A stretch of 64,000 bases of DNA from positions 1 through 64,000 of the forward strand of contig NZ_VKDE01000025.1 of assembly GCF_007097485.1 (NCBI RefSeq), written 5' to 3'. Positions 1 to 9,781 of this stretch are shown here, one piece after another; positions within the stretch are counted from its first letter, which is position 1, and each line of letters opens with the position of its first letter. The notes under the pieces are model-generated. The model saw nothing but the letters and a program-made list of their open reading frames with translations, was not told the origin of the DNA and ran no database searches. The stretch is from Carboxylicivirga sp. M1479 (GTDB lineage: Bacteria > Bacteroidota > Bacteroidia > Bacteroidales > Marinilabiliaceae). A program made the position numbers and the translations under genes.

Positions 1-105
1 CGAATAATAGCCTCCATATCTAGCTTTAAAACAAAATACCAGCTCAACTACAGCCTCTCAGCGGTATAGCATATTAACAAACGCGATTCAATTTTAAAAC
101 ATAAA

Positions 106-140
106 AAAAGAGGATGCCGTAATTTTGGACACCCTCTTTT
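106..140 (-). terminator. Rho-independent terminator
   Basis: The arms AAAAGAGG and CCTCTTTT, extended inward with two mismatches, form a hairpin followed on the minus strand by a T run. It lies about 20 bases past the stop of the minus-strand gene at 161-643 and should end that transcript. The first 100 bases of the window show no gene. Confidence 0.75.
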
Positions 141-160
141 CATTTATATCTGAATATTCT

Positions 161-643
161 TTAAGCTCTCTTTTTCATTTCACAACAAACCTTGTGATCA
201 TTGTAATTAGAGCACAACTCATGCATTGGGCAGTATTGTGGTAAGTAATCACACATTTCCACATCTACAATTTCATTCTCCACTGGATAAACCTGATAGT
301 TAAGAAAGTGACGCAAATGACCATACATTACTCGATCAGTAACACACTTTTCAAAAATCGGATTTAATCCGTACGCGTGGTATACAGCAATAAATCCTTT
401 TATAACTACCTCAGCTTCTAAATCCGTTAAGTAATCAACGTTTGGAAAAACATATTTTTCCATGCCAATCAACTCCGCCACTTTTATACCCGTATGCTCT
501 TCATCATGATATAAATCAAAATCGTGTGGCACAGGCACATTAAAATACATAGCTAAATTTTTTGCTGCTTTTAATCTGGCCTCCTCAATATCCTCAATCA
601 AGTGCTCGATATACCTTTTCATCCATCCAATATTTTCACCCAT
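161..643 (-). CDS. Conserved hypothetical protein with Cys-rich C-terminus
   Basis: This 160-residue soluble protein has no signal peptide or membrane segment. I do not recognise a named family. The N-terminal 40 residues are charged and probably helical. The last 35 residues carry six cysteines (MC, YC, LC, VCC patterns) plus two histidines (PMHELC, NDHKVC), spaced like a possible metal or Fe-S site. It appears to be transcribed alone, with a terminator just downstream and a gap of over 350 bases upstream. The first ATG in frame was taken as start. The function is unknown and the metal-binding idea is inference from cysteine content only. Confidence 0.75.
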   Translation of the reverse strand: MGENIGWMKRYIEHLIEDIEEARLKAAKNLAMYFNVPVPHDFDLYHDEEHTGIKVAELIGMEKYVFPNVDYLTDLEAEVVIKGFIAVYHAYGLNPIFEKCVTDRVMYGHLRHFLNYQVYPVENEIVDVEMCDYLPQYCPMHELCSNYNDHKVCCEMKKRA

Positions 644-1009
644 CTGCTATAACGAAAAAAAAACAATTCAGTTACAAAAAGGTGTGGTTAATATTTGATT
701 AATATTCAGAGGATTAAACGAATACTATGCCAAAGTGTATAATTTACAATTAATTGCCAATTGTTAACATCCGTTAATGTGGTAAACCCTGTCTTTCATT
801 CTATGCTTGTTGAAATATCAAAAATGTTAACTCCATAACTTTTGGGGTTAATTTGTTAATTTTTCAACTACCTTCAAAGAACACTAATACAAATATGCCA
901 TGGAAATAAGTATTGGATCGTGAATACGACAATCCAAAACAAATGAGTTGTTAAAACAATTCACTCATTTAGCACGAGAAGAAAAGGCTGATATTAGAAA
1001 GCAAGAGCA
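644..1009. other. Gene-free interval, 366 bp
   Basis: A/T-rich stretch between two minus-strand genes, so it holds the promoter of the Cys-tailed protein and the end of the DUF2520 gene. I found no exact TAnnTTTG box on the minus strand. An imperfect inverted repeat (AATGAGT near 942, ACTCATT near 963) lies past the DUF2520 stop but lacks a clear T run, so it is only a weak terminator candidate. Confidence 0.5.
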
Positions 1010-1771
1010 TTAAGCGTTACGCTTTACAATGCATTCGCTTAACATCTGATAGATATCTCGTAACTCCTGCTTAGACTCTAAAGAATTCAGATGTTTTTCA
1101 ATAATAGTCCTATCATTTCGAGATGCAGGACCTGTTTGAGTCATACCGGGCGATGCATTTAATACTTTATTGGCTGTTTCGGTAATTAAGGGATGTAACA
1201 AGTCGAAAGACAAACCACTTTCTTGCAGAGTTTCTTCCGCAACACGGTACATATGATTCACAAAGTTACAAGCAAACACAGCTGCGATGTGCAAATCTCC
1301 CCTCTGCTTAGAACTAGCCTCTTGAACATTATTACTTAAAGACTTTGCCAGATTTAAAAGTATTGCAGTGTTTTCATTGGAATTAGCTTCAATCAATAGT
1401 GGTACCTTTTTAAACTCAACTGGCGTTTCTTTTGAGAAGGTCTGAAATGGATAAAAAACACCATAGTTTTCAAAACGCTGCAACACATTAATAGAAACAC
1501 TCCCTGCCGTATGAACCACTACTCCGTTGACATGAGGAAATTGCTCAATTAGACTTACTAAAGCATCATCATTAATCGAAATAACATACAAATCAGCATG
1601 CTCATCCACATCCTCAATTTGGTTGATTGGATCTGCATTCACTTTCTGTGCTAAAGCGTTAGCATTGTCAATATTTCGACTAAATACTTGTGCTATATCA
1701 TGATTAACTTGCTTAAATTGAACAGCAAGGTGCGTTGCCACATTCCCCGAACCAATAATGACGATTTTCAT
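1010..1771 (-). CDS. Rossmann-like/DUF2520 domain protein
   Basis: This 253-residue protein begins with a Rossmann dinucleotide-binding motif, GSGNVATHLA, at residues 7-16, and continues as a short NAD(P)-binding domain to about residue 125. A helical C-terminal half follows, containing the DUF2520 signature around HIAAVFACNFVNHMY and SPGMTQTGPASRND. The family resembles F420-dependent NADP reductases and pyrroline-5-carboxylate reductases, but its substrate is not established. It lies 2 bases after the stop of the upstream membrane-protein gene, so the two are probably co-transcribed. Family assignment is strong; the reaction is unknown. Confidence 0.88.
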   Translation of the reverse strand: MKIVIIGSGNVATHLAVQFKQVNHDIAQVFSRNIDNANALAQKVNADPINQIEDVDEHADLYVISINDDALVSLIEQFPHVNGVVVHTAGSVSINVLQRFENYGVFYPFQTFSKETPVEFKKVPLLIEANSNENTAILLNLAKSLSNNVQEASSKQRGDLHIAAVFACNFVNHMYRVAEETLQESGLSFDLLHPLITETANKVLNASPGMTQTGPASRNDRTIIEKHLNSLESKQELRDIYQMLSECIVKRNA

Positions 1772-1773
1772 AG

Positions 1774-2220
1774 CTATAAATTTGTTCTAGTTCTTAAAAT
1801 CATATTAGTAATGAAAGAAATTACACTCACAACAACTGGAAAAGATAAGGTGAAAGAGCTATACCTAACGAACCATGTAAAAGCTTCATCACTACCTCTA
1901 AAACCAATAGCAGAACCATCAAAAGTAAAATTCCAATTTCCAGCAAGTAGGTAGCTTAACACTCCCCAGGCGAAAGCATTGATGATAGCCATTTTTGATA
2001 AGTTAGTAAGCCAAGTATACTTGTGCTGTTTTAAAGGATAGCAAGCCATTGCAAGAAACACAAAACCCAACCAAGCAACCATGGTTCCTAACGGAAATGT
2101 CTCCAAACCAAGAACAGGTTTTAATAAAAGATCTGCCCCTTTAATCATCATCACTATCGTGATAACAAAGCCAATCCAACAAGCCACATTAAAAAAAATT
2201 CTAAACTTTTTACTAAGCAT
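1774..2220 (-). CDS. Small four-helix membrane protein
   Basis: This 148-residue protein has hydrophobic segments near residues 9-33, 43-62, 75-93 and 115-141, consistent with four membrane helices in the inner membrane. No catalytic motif or named family is recognised. It is the first gene of a likely two-gene minus-strand unit with the DUF2520 gene, which starts 2 bases after its stop. The interval to the divergent mscS-like gene is only 127 bases, so both promoters must sit there. Function unknown. Confidence 0.75.
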   Translation of the reverse strand: MLSKKFRIFFNVACWIGFVITIVMMIKGADLLLKPVLGLETFPLGTMVAWLGFVFLAMACYPLKQHKYTWLTNLSKMAIINAFAWGVLSYLLAGNWNFTFDGSAIGFRGSDEAFTWFVRYSSFTLSFPVVVSVISFITNMILRTRTNL

Positions 2221-2347
2221 TATGTTTACAGAATTTCAAAATCACAATTAATTGATACAACGAGAAAATGAGCTTTAAACATTTCCGACCAATTTTTCTT
2301 AACTTATCAATGCTTAAAATTAACTAAAAACACGAATACTACCAGCC

Positions 2348-3976
2348 ATGCCAAAATATATACTCTTTGCCTTACTTTTTTCGGCTTGCATAATAGTACA
2401 AGCTCAAGAAAAAGACAGTTTAGAACAGCTTCGCTATCGTCAAACCAGATCGCTTATTGACTCATTAAAAACAGAACATGCTGTTTATCCTGTAATGATT
2501 CAAAACGATACCGTATTTAATATTTATGAAAAGATAGATTCCAAATCAATGCGCGAGAGAGCGAATTTATGCGCCGTACGCATTAAACAACTTCTTAAAC
2601 GCGATATTTTTTCTCAAGACTCCTTAGTTCATGCAGATAGTCTCGATTTCATTTTGATAAAATACGGTGATCTAACCATTACTGAGTTTGGACAAGTAAC
2701 TGCCAATAAACTAAATGCAACTAACGCTGAAATAACAAAAGCGTATAAGCGGAAAGTAAGAACATATCTTCGTAAAGTACAACCAAATATATTAAAAGGT
2801 AAAATATACAAAGCTGTAATCTATTTAGCTTTGTTTGTCGCATTAATTGCTGTTGTGCGCTTCATATTTTCATTTTTGAAAAAACTAATCATCAGAAACG
2901 ATCAACTCATTTACCGTTTAACTAAGGTATTTAAAGCATACCGCCTTAAAGAAGAAGACAAACAATTGGCTGTTAATGGGTTTCTTAAAGTAACAAAGTG
3001 GATACAAGTTATAACAATCGTAATTGTCGTCTATTTTATGCTGCCAGCAACCCTACGTATTTTTTACTACACAAAAAAAACTGGCGATAAACTGTTTAGT
3101 TATTTTCTCGATCCATTTCTTGAGTTTCTACATTCTTTCATTTCTTATTTGCCCTCGCTCATTAAAATCATCATTATTTTACTCATTTTCCGCTTATTCA
3201 TGAAGCTGGTTAACTTCTTTTTCAATGAGGTAAAACAAGGCAACATAAAGCTATCAGGATTTTATCAAGAATGGGCGACACCAACGGGTAACATCGTTAA
3301 ATTTTTGCTGTACGCCTTTTTGCTAACAATTCTATTCCCTCTCTTACCAGGTGCCGATTCACAAATATTTAAGGGTGTAACCATGTTTTTAGGTCTTCTT
3401 TTATCCTTAGGCTCAACATCGGTAATTGCCAATGGCTTAAGTGGCATAATTATGACATACATGAGACCATTCAAAATTGGTGATCGAATTGAGGTTGATA
3501 CAATAACAGGTATTGTAGTGCAAAAAAACCTTCTGATAACGCGTGTTAGAACACCAAAAAACGTTGTGGTCACTATCCCTAATTCCAAGATACTTTCAGG
3601 TCATAGTCAAAATTATACCACAGCGGCGGAACGCTCCAACCTCATTATTCATTCTACCATTACCATTGGTTATGATGTTGATTGGCGTATTGTGCACAAA
3701 CTTTTACTGCAAGCCAGCAACAATACGGAAGGCATAATCAAACAAATGGGCAAAGAAGCTTTTGTTCTGCAAAAAAGCCTTGATGATTATTACGTGGCTT
3801 ACGAAGTGAATGCCTATACGGCGCAAGCGGACAAATACCAGCTGATACAATCAGAATTACACAAAAACATATTGGAAGAGTTCAACAAAGCAGGAGTCGA
3901 AATCATGTCTCCCCACTATCGCGCTAATCGCAATGGCGATGCCTTAACAATACCGGAATTGCCAGAGGACAAGTAA
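2348..3976 (+). CDS. MscS-family mechanosensitive ion channel
   Basis: This 542-residue protein starts with a signal peptide ending near AQ at residues 19-20. A periplasmic region of about 130 residues follows, then several membrane helices near 155-175, 215-235, 265-285 and 312-330. The pore-lining TM3 and beta domain follow, with the MscS signature GLSGIIMTYMRPFKIGDRIE near residues 363-382. The C-terminal alpha/beta cage ends at about 530. Such channels open under membrane tension to release solutes during hypo-osmotic shock. The extra N-terminal region makes it longer than E. coli MscS (286 residues), as is common in Bacteroidota. It converges with the TonB-dependent receptor gene, with only 2 bases between stops. 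Confidence 0.93.
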   Translation: MPKYILFALLFSACIIVQAQEKDSLEQLRYRQTRSLIDSLKTEHAVYPVMIQNDTVFNIYEKIDSKSMRERANLCAVRIKQLLKRDIFSQDSLVHADSLDFILIKYGDLTITEFGQVTANKLNATNAEITKAYKRKVRTYLRKVQPNILKGKIYKAVIYLALFVALIAVVRFIFSFLKKLIIRNDQLIYRLTKVFKAYRLKEEDKQLAVNGFLKVTKWIQVITIVIVVYFMLPATLRIFYYTKKTGDKLFSYFLDPFLEFLHSFISYLPSLIKIIIILLIFRLFMKLVNFFFNEVKQGNIKLSGFYQEWATPTGNIVKFLLYAFLLTILFPLLPGADSQIFKGVTMFLGLLLSLGSTSVIANGLSGIIMTYMRPFKIGDRIEVDTITGIVVQKNLLITRVRTPKNVVVTIPNSKILSGHSQNYTTAAERSNLIIHSTITIGYDVDWRIVHKLLLQASNNTEGIIKQMGKEAFVLQKSLDDYYVAYEVNAYTAQADKYQLIQSELHKNILEEFNKAGVEIMSPHYRANRNGDALTIPELPEDK

Positions 3977-3978
3977 AA

Positions 3979-6372
3979 TTAAAACTCAATCATTAAACCC
4001 ACAGTTGGCAAAATTGTACCTGAGGTAGAATTAAGCTCCTTTAATGCATAGCGCTGTTCTTCAATTGGTGCCTCAGGGTTTATTATTATTGGTTGATTAT
4101 TGCCATCTAACTCTTGAATTAATTGCGGGGGTTGTTCAGCCTGTTGGTTGTATAAATTTTGAATATCGATATAAAAACCGAGCGTCATCTTTTTAAAATA
4201 CCAGGTTTTGTCAACACGTAAATCTAACTGATGAAAACTGGCTAAACGTTGTGTATTAAACTGTGAATAATCTAAATATTGTCGATTTTGAGCATCCCAG
4301 GCTAACACCAATGATGATTGATCGTAGTCGTAAGGCGTATAAGGCAATCCGCCTACGAATCGCCATTTCACACCCAAATCCCAATTCTTACCCAAGCCTT
4401 TATTTCCTGTAAAAGTAAATAAATGACGACTATCCCAGGACGATGGCACCAACTTATCTTCCCAATCGCTAAACTCGCTTCTCACATAGGTATATGCAGC
4501 TATCAGATTGAGTCCATTTATTGTTCGTGTACGAATAAGTAGTTCGGCCCCATATGCTTTACCGCGTGATGTCGAAGTAACTTCTTCATCTCCAAAAATA
4601 CCAAAATCGCCACCTTTACTAGCCATCGAAACGGAATCACTGACTGAAAACGGATAATCATCATACACCTTGTAAAAACCCTCCAATGTTACCTTGGTTC
4701 GTTGGTTAGGTCTAAACTCCAAACCTCCCACCAAATGATCGGATTGTAAATACTTTAAGCCATTATTTTTATTAACCAAATCGCCATTATTATTTCGGTA
4801 TCCCATGGTTGTGTATGCCGGCGTTTGATAATATCGTCCTACGTTCATGTTAAAATAAAAATCAGGAACTATCATATAAGATGCTGCTATGCGAGGACTA
4901 AACTGATCCAACAACTTATTCATTTTATCGGAATAACTATTCGCATCCAACCTTAATCCGGCAGAAAGTGTTAGGCGATTATTAATAAAGGGATGTGAAA
5001 CAGATCCAAACATTGACCATTTGACAAAATCTAAATCCGATGAGTAGTTTATTTCGTTGGGTTCGCCATCTTCAAAAATCTTATTATACGTTTGGTTAAA
5101 ATATTGCACGTATTGCGCTCCCATACCAACATTAATGGTAAAATCATTAGGCCGTGCAGTATACTCAACCCTTAGTTTATTTTCAATCTCATCAGAGTTG
5201 TAATCTGTTAATAGGTTTTCTGGGGTTTCAATGTTATCCTGATACTTAAAAACTTCATTATTCAAATGGTTTCGACTAACAAAAACGGACAAATAACTAC
5301 GCTCTAAATAATGCTTATAAGCCGCTCCAATTGTATAGTTCCATTGGTTATTAACAGGTAAATAGTTTAATATGTAATTATTCTCTTCTGTAGGCTCTGC
5401 ATTTTTGTTAAGCTTAAATTTATCGATTGCCCCCACTCCCAAAAAAGTAATTTCGTTTTTCGTATCTATACGAGTCTTGGTTTTAAATTGAAAATCGGTA
5501 AAGGTTGGCAAAAATGGTAAACCTAAACCGTCAAATAAAAATTGCAGATACGATTGTCGAACAGATGCTATTAATCCTGTTTTATCACTTAAAGGCGCTG
5601 TTGTTGTTAAGGAAACTTCAGATGCCCCCAGTGTACCTTTAAAATGTGGTTTATCATTCTGCACATCAACCTGCTTAAATTCAAACACTGAACTCAAAGC
5701 ATTACCTTTCGACACTGGAAAAGCACTGGAATAAAAGTCAACTTCACGTATGAAATCAACATTTAAAATACCAACTGGCCCTCCCGATGCTCCTTGTGTT
5801 GTAAAATGATTAAGATTGGGTATTTCAATTCCATCAATAAAAAAGCGATTTTCAGAGGGTCCACCTCCCCTAACAAATAGGTCGTTACGAAAGGTACTGG
5901 CACTTCCCACTCCTGGGAAAGACTGCAATACTTTTGAAATATCGCGATTGGCCCCTGCACTCTTTTCTATTTGATCAATACCAATACGCCTTAGCGAAAC
6001 TGGTGCTTCTGGTTTTACCACATAAGGAGAAGCTGTTACCTGCACTTCTTCTAAGGATTCACTTGATGACTCTAGTTTTATTTCAAAATAGTTATTTCGT
6101 ATTTGAGAGATATTAAGCTCTTCAGTAATTAATGGTTTATAGCCAAGTGATGATAGTTGCAAGCGAATAAAGCCAGCCTTCACACCTTTTAGGTCGAACT
6201 GACCAAGTGTATCAGTTATAGTTCCTTGTGTTGATTGATAAACAATGATATTAACAAAAGGGACTGGCTGATTAGTATAAGCATCTGACACCAAACCTTT
6301 CACACTGGCTTTTTGAGCAAAAATACCTGAAGTGGCACTAAGTATAATAATAAGAAAAAATAGATGCTTCAT
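3979..6372 (-). CDS. TonB-dependent outer-membrane receptor
   Basis: This 797-residue protein has a signal peptide (residues 1-19, ending IFA-Q). A carboxypeptidase-regulatory-like beta-sandwich follows at about 22-105, then a plug domain at about 115-225 (with the typical FVRGGGPSENRFFIDGIEIPNLNHF pattern), then a 22-strand-type barrel to a terminal phenylalanine (MIEF). It would import a large substrate across the outer membrane with TonB energy. No SusD partner, riboswitch or metabolic operon adjoins it, so the substrate cannot be told. It is transcribed alone. The start ATG is supported by the signal peptide. Confidence 0.93.
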   Translation of the reverse strand: MKHLFFLIIILSATSGIFAQKASVKGLVSDAYTNQPVPFVNIIVYQSTQGTITDTLGQFDLKGVKAGFIRLQLSSLGYKPLITEELNISQIRNNYFEIKLESSSESLEEVQVTASPYVVKPEAPVSLRRIGIDQIEKSAGANRDISKVLQSFPGVGSASTFRNDLFVRGGGPSENRFFIDGIEIPNLNHFTTQGASGGPVGILNVDFIREVDFYSSAFPVSKGNALSSVFEFKQVDVQNDKPHFKGTLGASEVSLTTTAPLSDKTGLIASVRQSYLQFLFDGLGLPFLPTFTDFQFKTKTRIDTKNEITFLGVGAIDKFKLNKNAEPTEENNYILNYLPVNNQWNYTIGAAYKHYLERSYLSVFVSRNHLNNEVFKYQDNIETPENLLTDYNSDEIENKLRVEYTARPNDFTINVGMGAQYVQYFNQTYNKIFEDGEPNEINYSSDLDFVKWSMFGSVSHPFINNRLTLSAGLRLDANSYSDKMNKLLDQFSPRIAASYMIVPDFYFNMNVGRYYQTPAYTTMGYRNNNGDLVNKNNGLKYLQSDHLVGGLEFRPNQRTKVTLEGFYKVYDDYPFSVSDSVSMASKGGDFGIFGDEEVTSTSRGKAYGAELLIRTRTINGLNLIAAYTYVRSEFSDWEDKLVPSSWDSRHLFTFTGNKGLGKNWDLGVKWRFVGGLPYTPYDYDQSSLVLAWDAQNRQYLDYSQFNTQRLASFHQLDLRVDKTWYFKKMTLGFYIDIQNLYNQQAEQPPQLIQELDGNNQPIIINPEAPIEEQRYALKELNSTSGTILPTVGLMIEF

Positions 6373-6565
6373 TTTGTTTATTATTTTAAACTACAACCTA
6401 AACAATGTATGATGTTAAAAGTTTAGTCATCCCGCAAAAACATTCACTCAAAGCTATAAATAAAACATCAACCTATAGCAATAATAAGCACTAGTACGTT
6501 ACAAAATTTAATAGGCCAAGCTTAACTAAGCAATTTTTATTAACTTGGCTTAACAATTCAATCAA

Positions 6566-8335
6566 ATGAACCGAAAATCGCTCTTCCGACAGTTTCTTGT
6601 TTGGCGCCTTAGACATGTCAGCAACCGACAATTTATGATGATACTTAGCATTCTGGTAGGTATAGGTGCGGGTTTGGCAGCGGTTACAATTAAAAACTCT
6701 GTTCATTTAATTACCGATTTAGTACATCACTTAACGGAAAGTAGCAAAGGATATTTATACCTGATAACACCATCCGTTGGCATATTACTATCGGTTTTAT
6801 TTATCAAATATGTTATTAAGCGACCTGTGCGCCATGGTATTCCAAATGTTTTATACAGCATTTCGAAGAACCAAGGACAGATGAATCGCCATAACATGTT
6901 TTCATCAATTGTAACCAGTGCATTAACGGTTGGCTTTGGTGGCAGTGTTGGATTAGAGGGGCCTACAGTATCAACCGGAGCAGCAATTGGCAGCAATATA
7001 GGTCAGTTATTTCGACTTAATTATCGACAGATTAAGTTGCTATTAGGCTGTGCTTGTGCTGGAGCAATGGCTGCAATTTTTAAAGCTCCCATAGCAGCAA
7101 TTGTTTTTGCCCTGGAAGTAATTATGCTGGATTTAACCCTGGCCTCTTTAGTTCCCATATTAATGGCTTCCATTTCGGCTGTTGTCACCTCTTATTTATT
7201 TATGGGACAAGAGGTTGTTTATCCCTTTGACTTGACGCAAACCTATGAAATGAAAGATTTAGGGTACTATGTAATACTAGGTATTATCGCTGGCTTTGTA
7301 GCTACCTACTTTACACGCATTTACATCAAAATCGAACATTGGTTTGAAAGTTTTAAAACAAGTAAAATGCGCTTATTAGTTGGTTCCTTGCTACTCGGAA
7401 CCATCTTATTTTTCTTTCCGTCACTTTATGGAGAAGGTTACGAATATATTAACATGGCTTTGAATGGAGATGTTAGTCATGTATTTGATGGATCGATACT
7501 AGCATTTCTTACTGATAATTTTGCAGCTATGGCATCTTTGCTTAGCATTATTATACTTTTAAAGGTAGTGGCTGCTTCACTCACTTTTGGTAGCGGAGGT
7601 GTTGGTGGTATTTTTGCCCCTACTTTATTTATGGGGGCCAACACAGGCTTGTTGTTTGCAACTATTGTTAATAAATTAGGTTTTCATCAACTGCACACTC
7701 CTAACTTTGCCTTAATTGGTATGGCTGGATTAATAGCAGGAGTCTTACACGCACCTTTAACAGGCATCTTTCTTATTGCAGATTTATCTGGCGGTTACGA
7801 AATGTTTTTACCCTTAATGATTACCGCTACCGCATCATTTGCGACAACCAAAACATTTGAGAAGCATTCGGTTTATACCCACCAACTAGCCAAACGTCGT
7901 GAGTTAATTACGCATGATAAAGACCATGCTGTATTGACCATGATGGAAGTGAAAAACCTTATCGAAACAGATTTTGCTAAAGTTAAACCCGATGCCACTT
8001 TAGGTAACTTGGTTGATATTATATCAGAAGCTCACCGAAACCTCTTCCCTGTGGTAGATGAAGATGGACAGTTACACGGCATGATTAAGATGGATGATAT
8101 CCGCAAAATAATCTTTAAACCTGAATTGTACGAGTCTACATTAGTGAAAGATCTCATGTACATGCCTGCTTATTATATAAGTCCAGACGATACAATGGAA
8201 GACTTGGTGGAGATGTTCAGGAAATCTAATCGCTTTAACATTGCGGTTATCGATAAGGGCAAATACCTTGGTTTCATATCACGAGCCAATGCATTTACCG
8301 CTTATCGTAATCAGTTAAAAATGTTTTCAGAGTAA
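6566..8335 (+). CDS. ClC-type chloride channel/antiporter with CBS pair (paralogue 1)
   Basis: This 589-residue protein has the ClC membrane core (about residues 20-430) followed by two CBS domains (about 450-580) that usually bind adenine nucleotides. Selectivity motifs are visible: HGIP near 91-94 in place of GSGIP, GLEGP near 129-133 with the gating glutamate, and GGIFAPTLFMG near 345. The gate glutamate means either a channel or a Cl-/H+ exchanger is possible. A closely similar paralogue lies 2 kb downstream at 10524-12302, on the other side of dus and a NUMOD4 gene. The start ATG has no visible Shine-Dalgarno site, as usual in this genome. Confidence 0.93.
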   Translation: MNRKSLFRQFLVWRLRHVSNRQFMMILSILVGIGAGLAAVTIKNSVHLITDLVHHLTESSKGYLYLITPSVGILLSVLFIKYVIKRPVRHGIPNVLYSISKNQGQMNRHNMFSSIVTSALTVGFGGSVGLEGPTVSTGAAIGSNIGQLFRLNYRQIKLLLGCACAGAMAAIFKAPIAAIVFALEVIMLDLTLASLVPILMASISAVVTSYLFMGQEVVYPFDLTQTYEMKDLGYYVILGIIAGFVATYFTRIYIKIEHWFESFKTSKMRLLVGSLLLGTILFFFPSLYGEGYEYINMALNGDVSHVFDGSILAFLTDNFAAMASLLSIIILLKVVAASLTFGSGGVGGIFAPTLFMGANTGLLFATIVNKLGFHQLHTPNFALIGMAGLIAGVLHAPLTGIFLIADLSGGYEMFLPLMITATASFATTKTFEKHSVYTHQLAKRRELITHDKDHAVLTMMEVKNLIETDFAKVKPDATLGNLVDIISEAHRNLFPVVDEDGQLHGMIKMDDIRKIIFKPELYESTLVKDLMYMPAYYISPDDTMEDLVEMFRKSNRFNIAVIDKGKYLGFISRANAFTAYRNQLKMFSE

Positions 8336-8340
8336 AAGAA

Positions 8341-9384
8341 TTAAACGTCAGCCTCATCAGCAATTCGACGCTCTTCCTGTTCTTTCAAGAAGTTGTCTAA
8401 AATTATTTTCACTTCGTCAAAACCGCTAGTTTCCATTAATTGAGCACGCAGTTGCACTGCTCCTGGAAAACTATTGGTATATATTTTAAAGAAACGTTTA
8501 AGTATGGACCAAGGTTTCACATCTTTCCAGCTATCTGCATATAAAGAAGAATGTAAGCGAAGTGCTTCAATTCGTTCTGGCATCGTTGGCTGATACGCTG
8601 GATTATAGAACCATGGGTTATGAAAAATACCACGACCAACCATCACTCCATCAACGCCATATTCAATAACTTTATCTAATGATTCCTCTATTGACATCAC
8701 ATCACCATTACCCAACAATTTCATGGCGGGATTAATTTGGTCTCGAAGCTGAACCGACTTAGCAATCTCATTCCAATCCGCTTCTCCTTCCGACATCATC
8801 TTTTGAATGCGTCCGTGAACTATTAATGCATCGGCCTCTGATTCTAATAAATTGGAAATCCACTCTTCAGTTACCACCGATTTAAAGCCAACTCTTGTTT
8901 TAACGCTTAATGGTAGGTCTGATGCTTCATGCACTGCCGTAATGATCTCACGCGCCAACTGTGGTGTATTAATTAAAGCTGAACAGGCGCCTTTTTTAAT
9001 AATGTTTTTCATAGGGCAGCCCATGTTAATGTCAATTCCATCAAAATCAGTTTCCTCAGCAATATACTTGGCTGTTTGGTAAAACTTTTCCGGATCTGTC
9101 CCCCAAATCTGGGCAACTAACTTAACATTATCCTTACGCACAAGCCTTAACTCACTATCGTTAATATGAAAACGATGAACCACCTTTTCTTTTCCTACTG
9201 GATGACAAAAACCATCTGTTGACAAAAACTCACTAAACAATAAATGCAGATTACCTGGTTTCGACAGGCGCATTACCACTTCTCGAAAAACGGTATCCGT
9301 GACGTCTTCCATTGGAGCTAAAGCCCATAAAGGCTTGTCAGCTTGTTTCCAGTAATTTGTTTTACCTGTCAATATCTTGTGCAT
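8341..9384 (-). CDS. dus: tRNA-dihydrouridine synthase
   Basis: This 347-residue flavoenzyme reduces uridines in the tRNA D-loop to dihydrouridine. The FMN-binding TIM barrel starts at about residue 20 (LAPMEDVTDTVFR). The NMGCPMKNIIKKGACSALI stretch near 118-136 contains the expected catalytic cysteine in GACSA. KTRVGF near 161 and the GNGDV and GRG phosphate-binding turns are also present. The length is normal. It converges with the first ClC gene (5-base gap). A TTG-N22-TATCTTTG promoter is visible upstream at 9523-9555. Which Dus subclass (A, B or C-like) it belongs to cannot be settled here. Confidence 0.93.
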   Translation of the reverse strand: MHKILTGKTNYWKQADKPLWALAPMEDVTDTVFREVVMRLSKPGNLHLLFSEFLSTDGFCHPVGKEKVVHRFHINDSELRLVRKDNVKLVAQIWGTDPEKFYQTAKYIAEETDFDGIDINMGCPMKNIIKKGACSALINTPQLAREIITAVHEASDLPLSVKTRVGFKSVVTEEWISNLLESEADALIVHGRIQKMMSEGEADWNEIAKSVQLRDQINPAMKLLGNGDVMSIEESLDKVIEYGVDGVMVGRGIFHNPWFYNPAYQPTMPERIEALRLHSSLYADSWKDVKPWSILKRFFKIYTNSFPGAVQLRAQLMETSGFDEVKIILDNFLKEQEERRIADEADV

Positions 9385-9522
9385 AAAACCACTCCTTCTC
9401 TTTATTAAATCAACTTTTCACTACACTATTCACACAACACTTACAAGTTATCTGTAGGCAAATGTTAAGCTTTACTTAATCAACTCGCACGTTAATGTGT
9501 ATTTTCTGTTCAAAACTGCATG

Positions 9523-9555
9523 CAAAGATATTACTTTGAAAAAAAAATAAGACAA
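9523..9555 (-). promoter_or_regulatory. Bacteroidota-type promoter for dus
   Basis: On the minus strand this reads TTG, 22 bases, TATCTTTG, matching the TTTG/TAnnTTTG consensus of the Bacteroidota primary sigma factor. It would start dus about 135 bases upstream of the ATG. Assigned by eye only. Confidence 0.5.
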
Positions 9556-9635
9556 TGTATTACGCACAATCTCGCTCTAGCACTTACTTTTGCAATGCTT
9601 AACTTTTTTTAACAGCACTAATACGCACTTAGTTA

Positions 9636-9666
9636 TTGAATTGAAAGAACCTTTTTCATACTTTTG
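9636..9666 (+). promoter_or_regulatory. Bacteroidota-type promoter for the NUMOD4 gene
   Basis: TTG at 9636-9638, 20 bases, then TACTTTTG at 9659-9666. Both elements match the Bacteroidota consensus. The transcript would carry a leader of roughly 110 bases before the ATG at 9782. Confidence 0.6.
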
Positions 9667-9781
9667 CTGTTACATTTTGACAGTTAGTAGTATTTCCCTA
9701 CCATACTCTCACAAAAAGAATTTATTATAAGTGTATTGGGTCATTCATCTAATATTGTACAACCTTTAACCTAAAAGAACA

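Larger units (their letters stand above)
9385..9781. other. Divergent promoter interval, 397 bp
   Basis: Gene-free interval between dus (minus) and the NUMOD4 gene (plus). It contains one promoter for each direction, listed separately, and a second TACTTTTG box on the plus strand near 9589 with no matching upstream TTG. Both transcripts would have leaders of over 100 bases. No other structure was seen. Confidence 0.6.
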
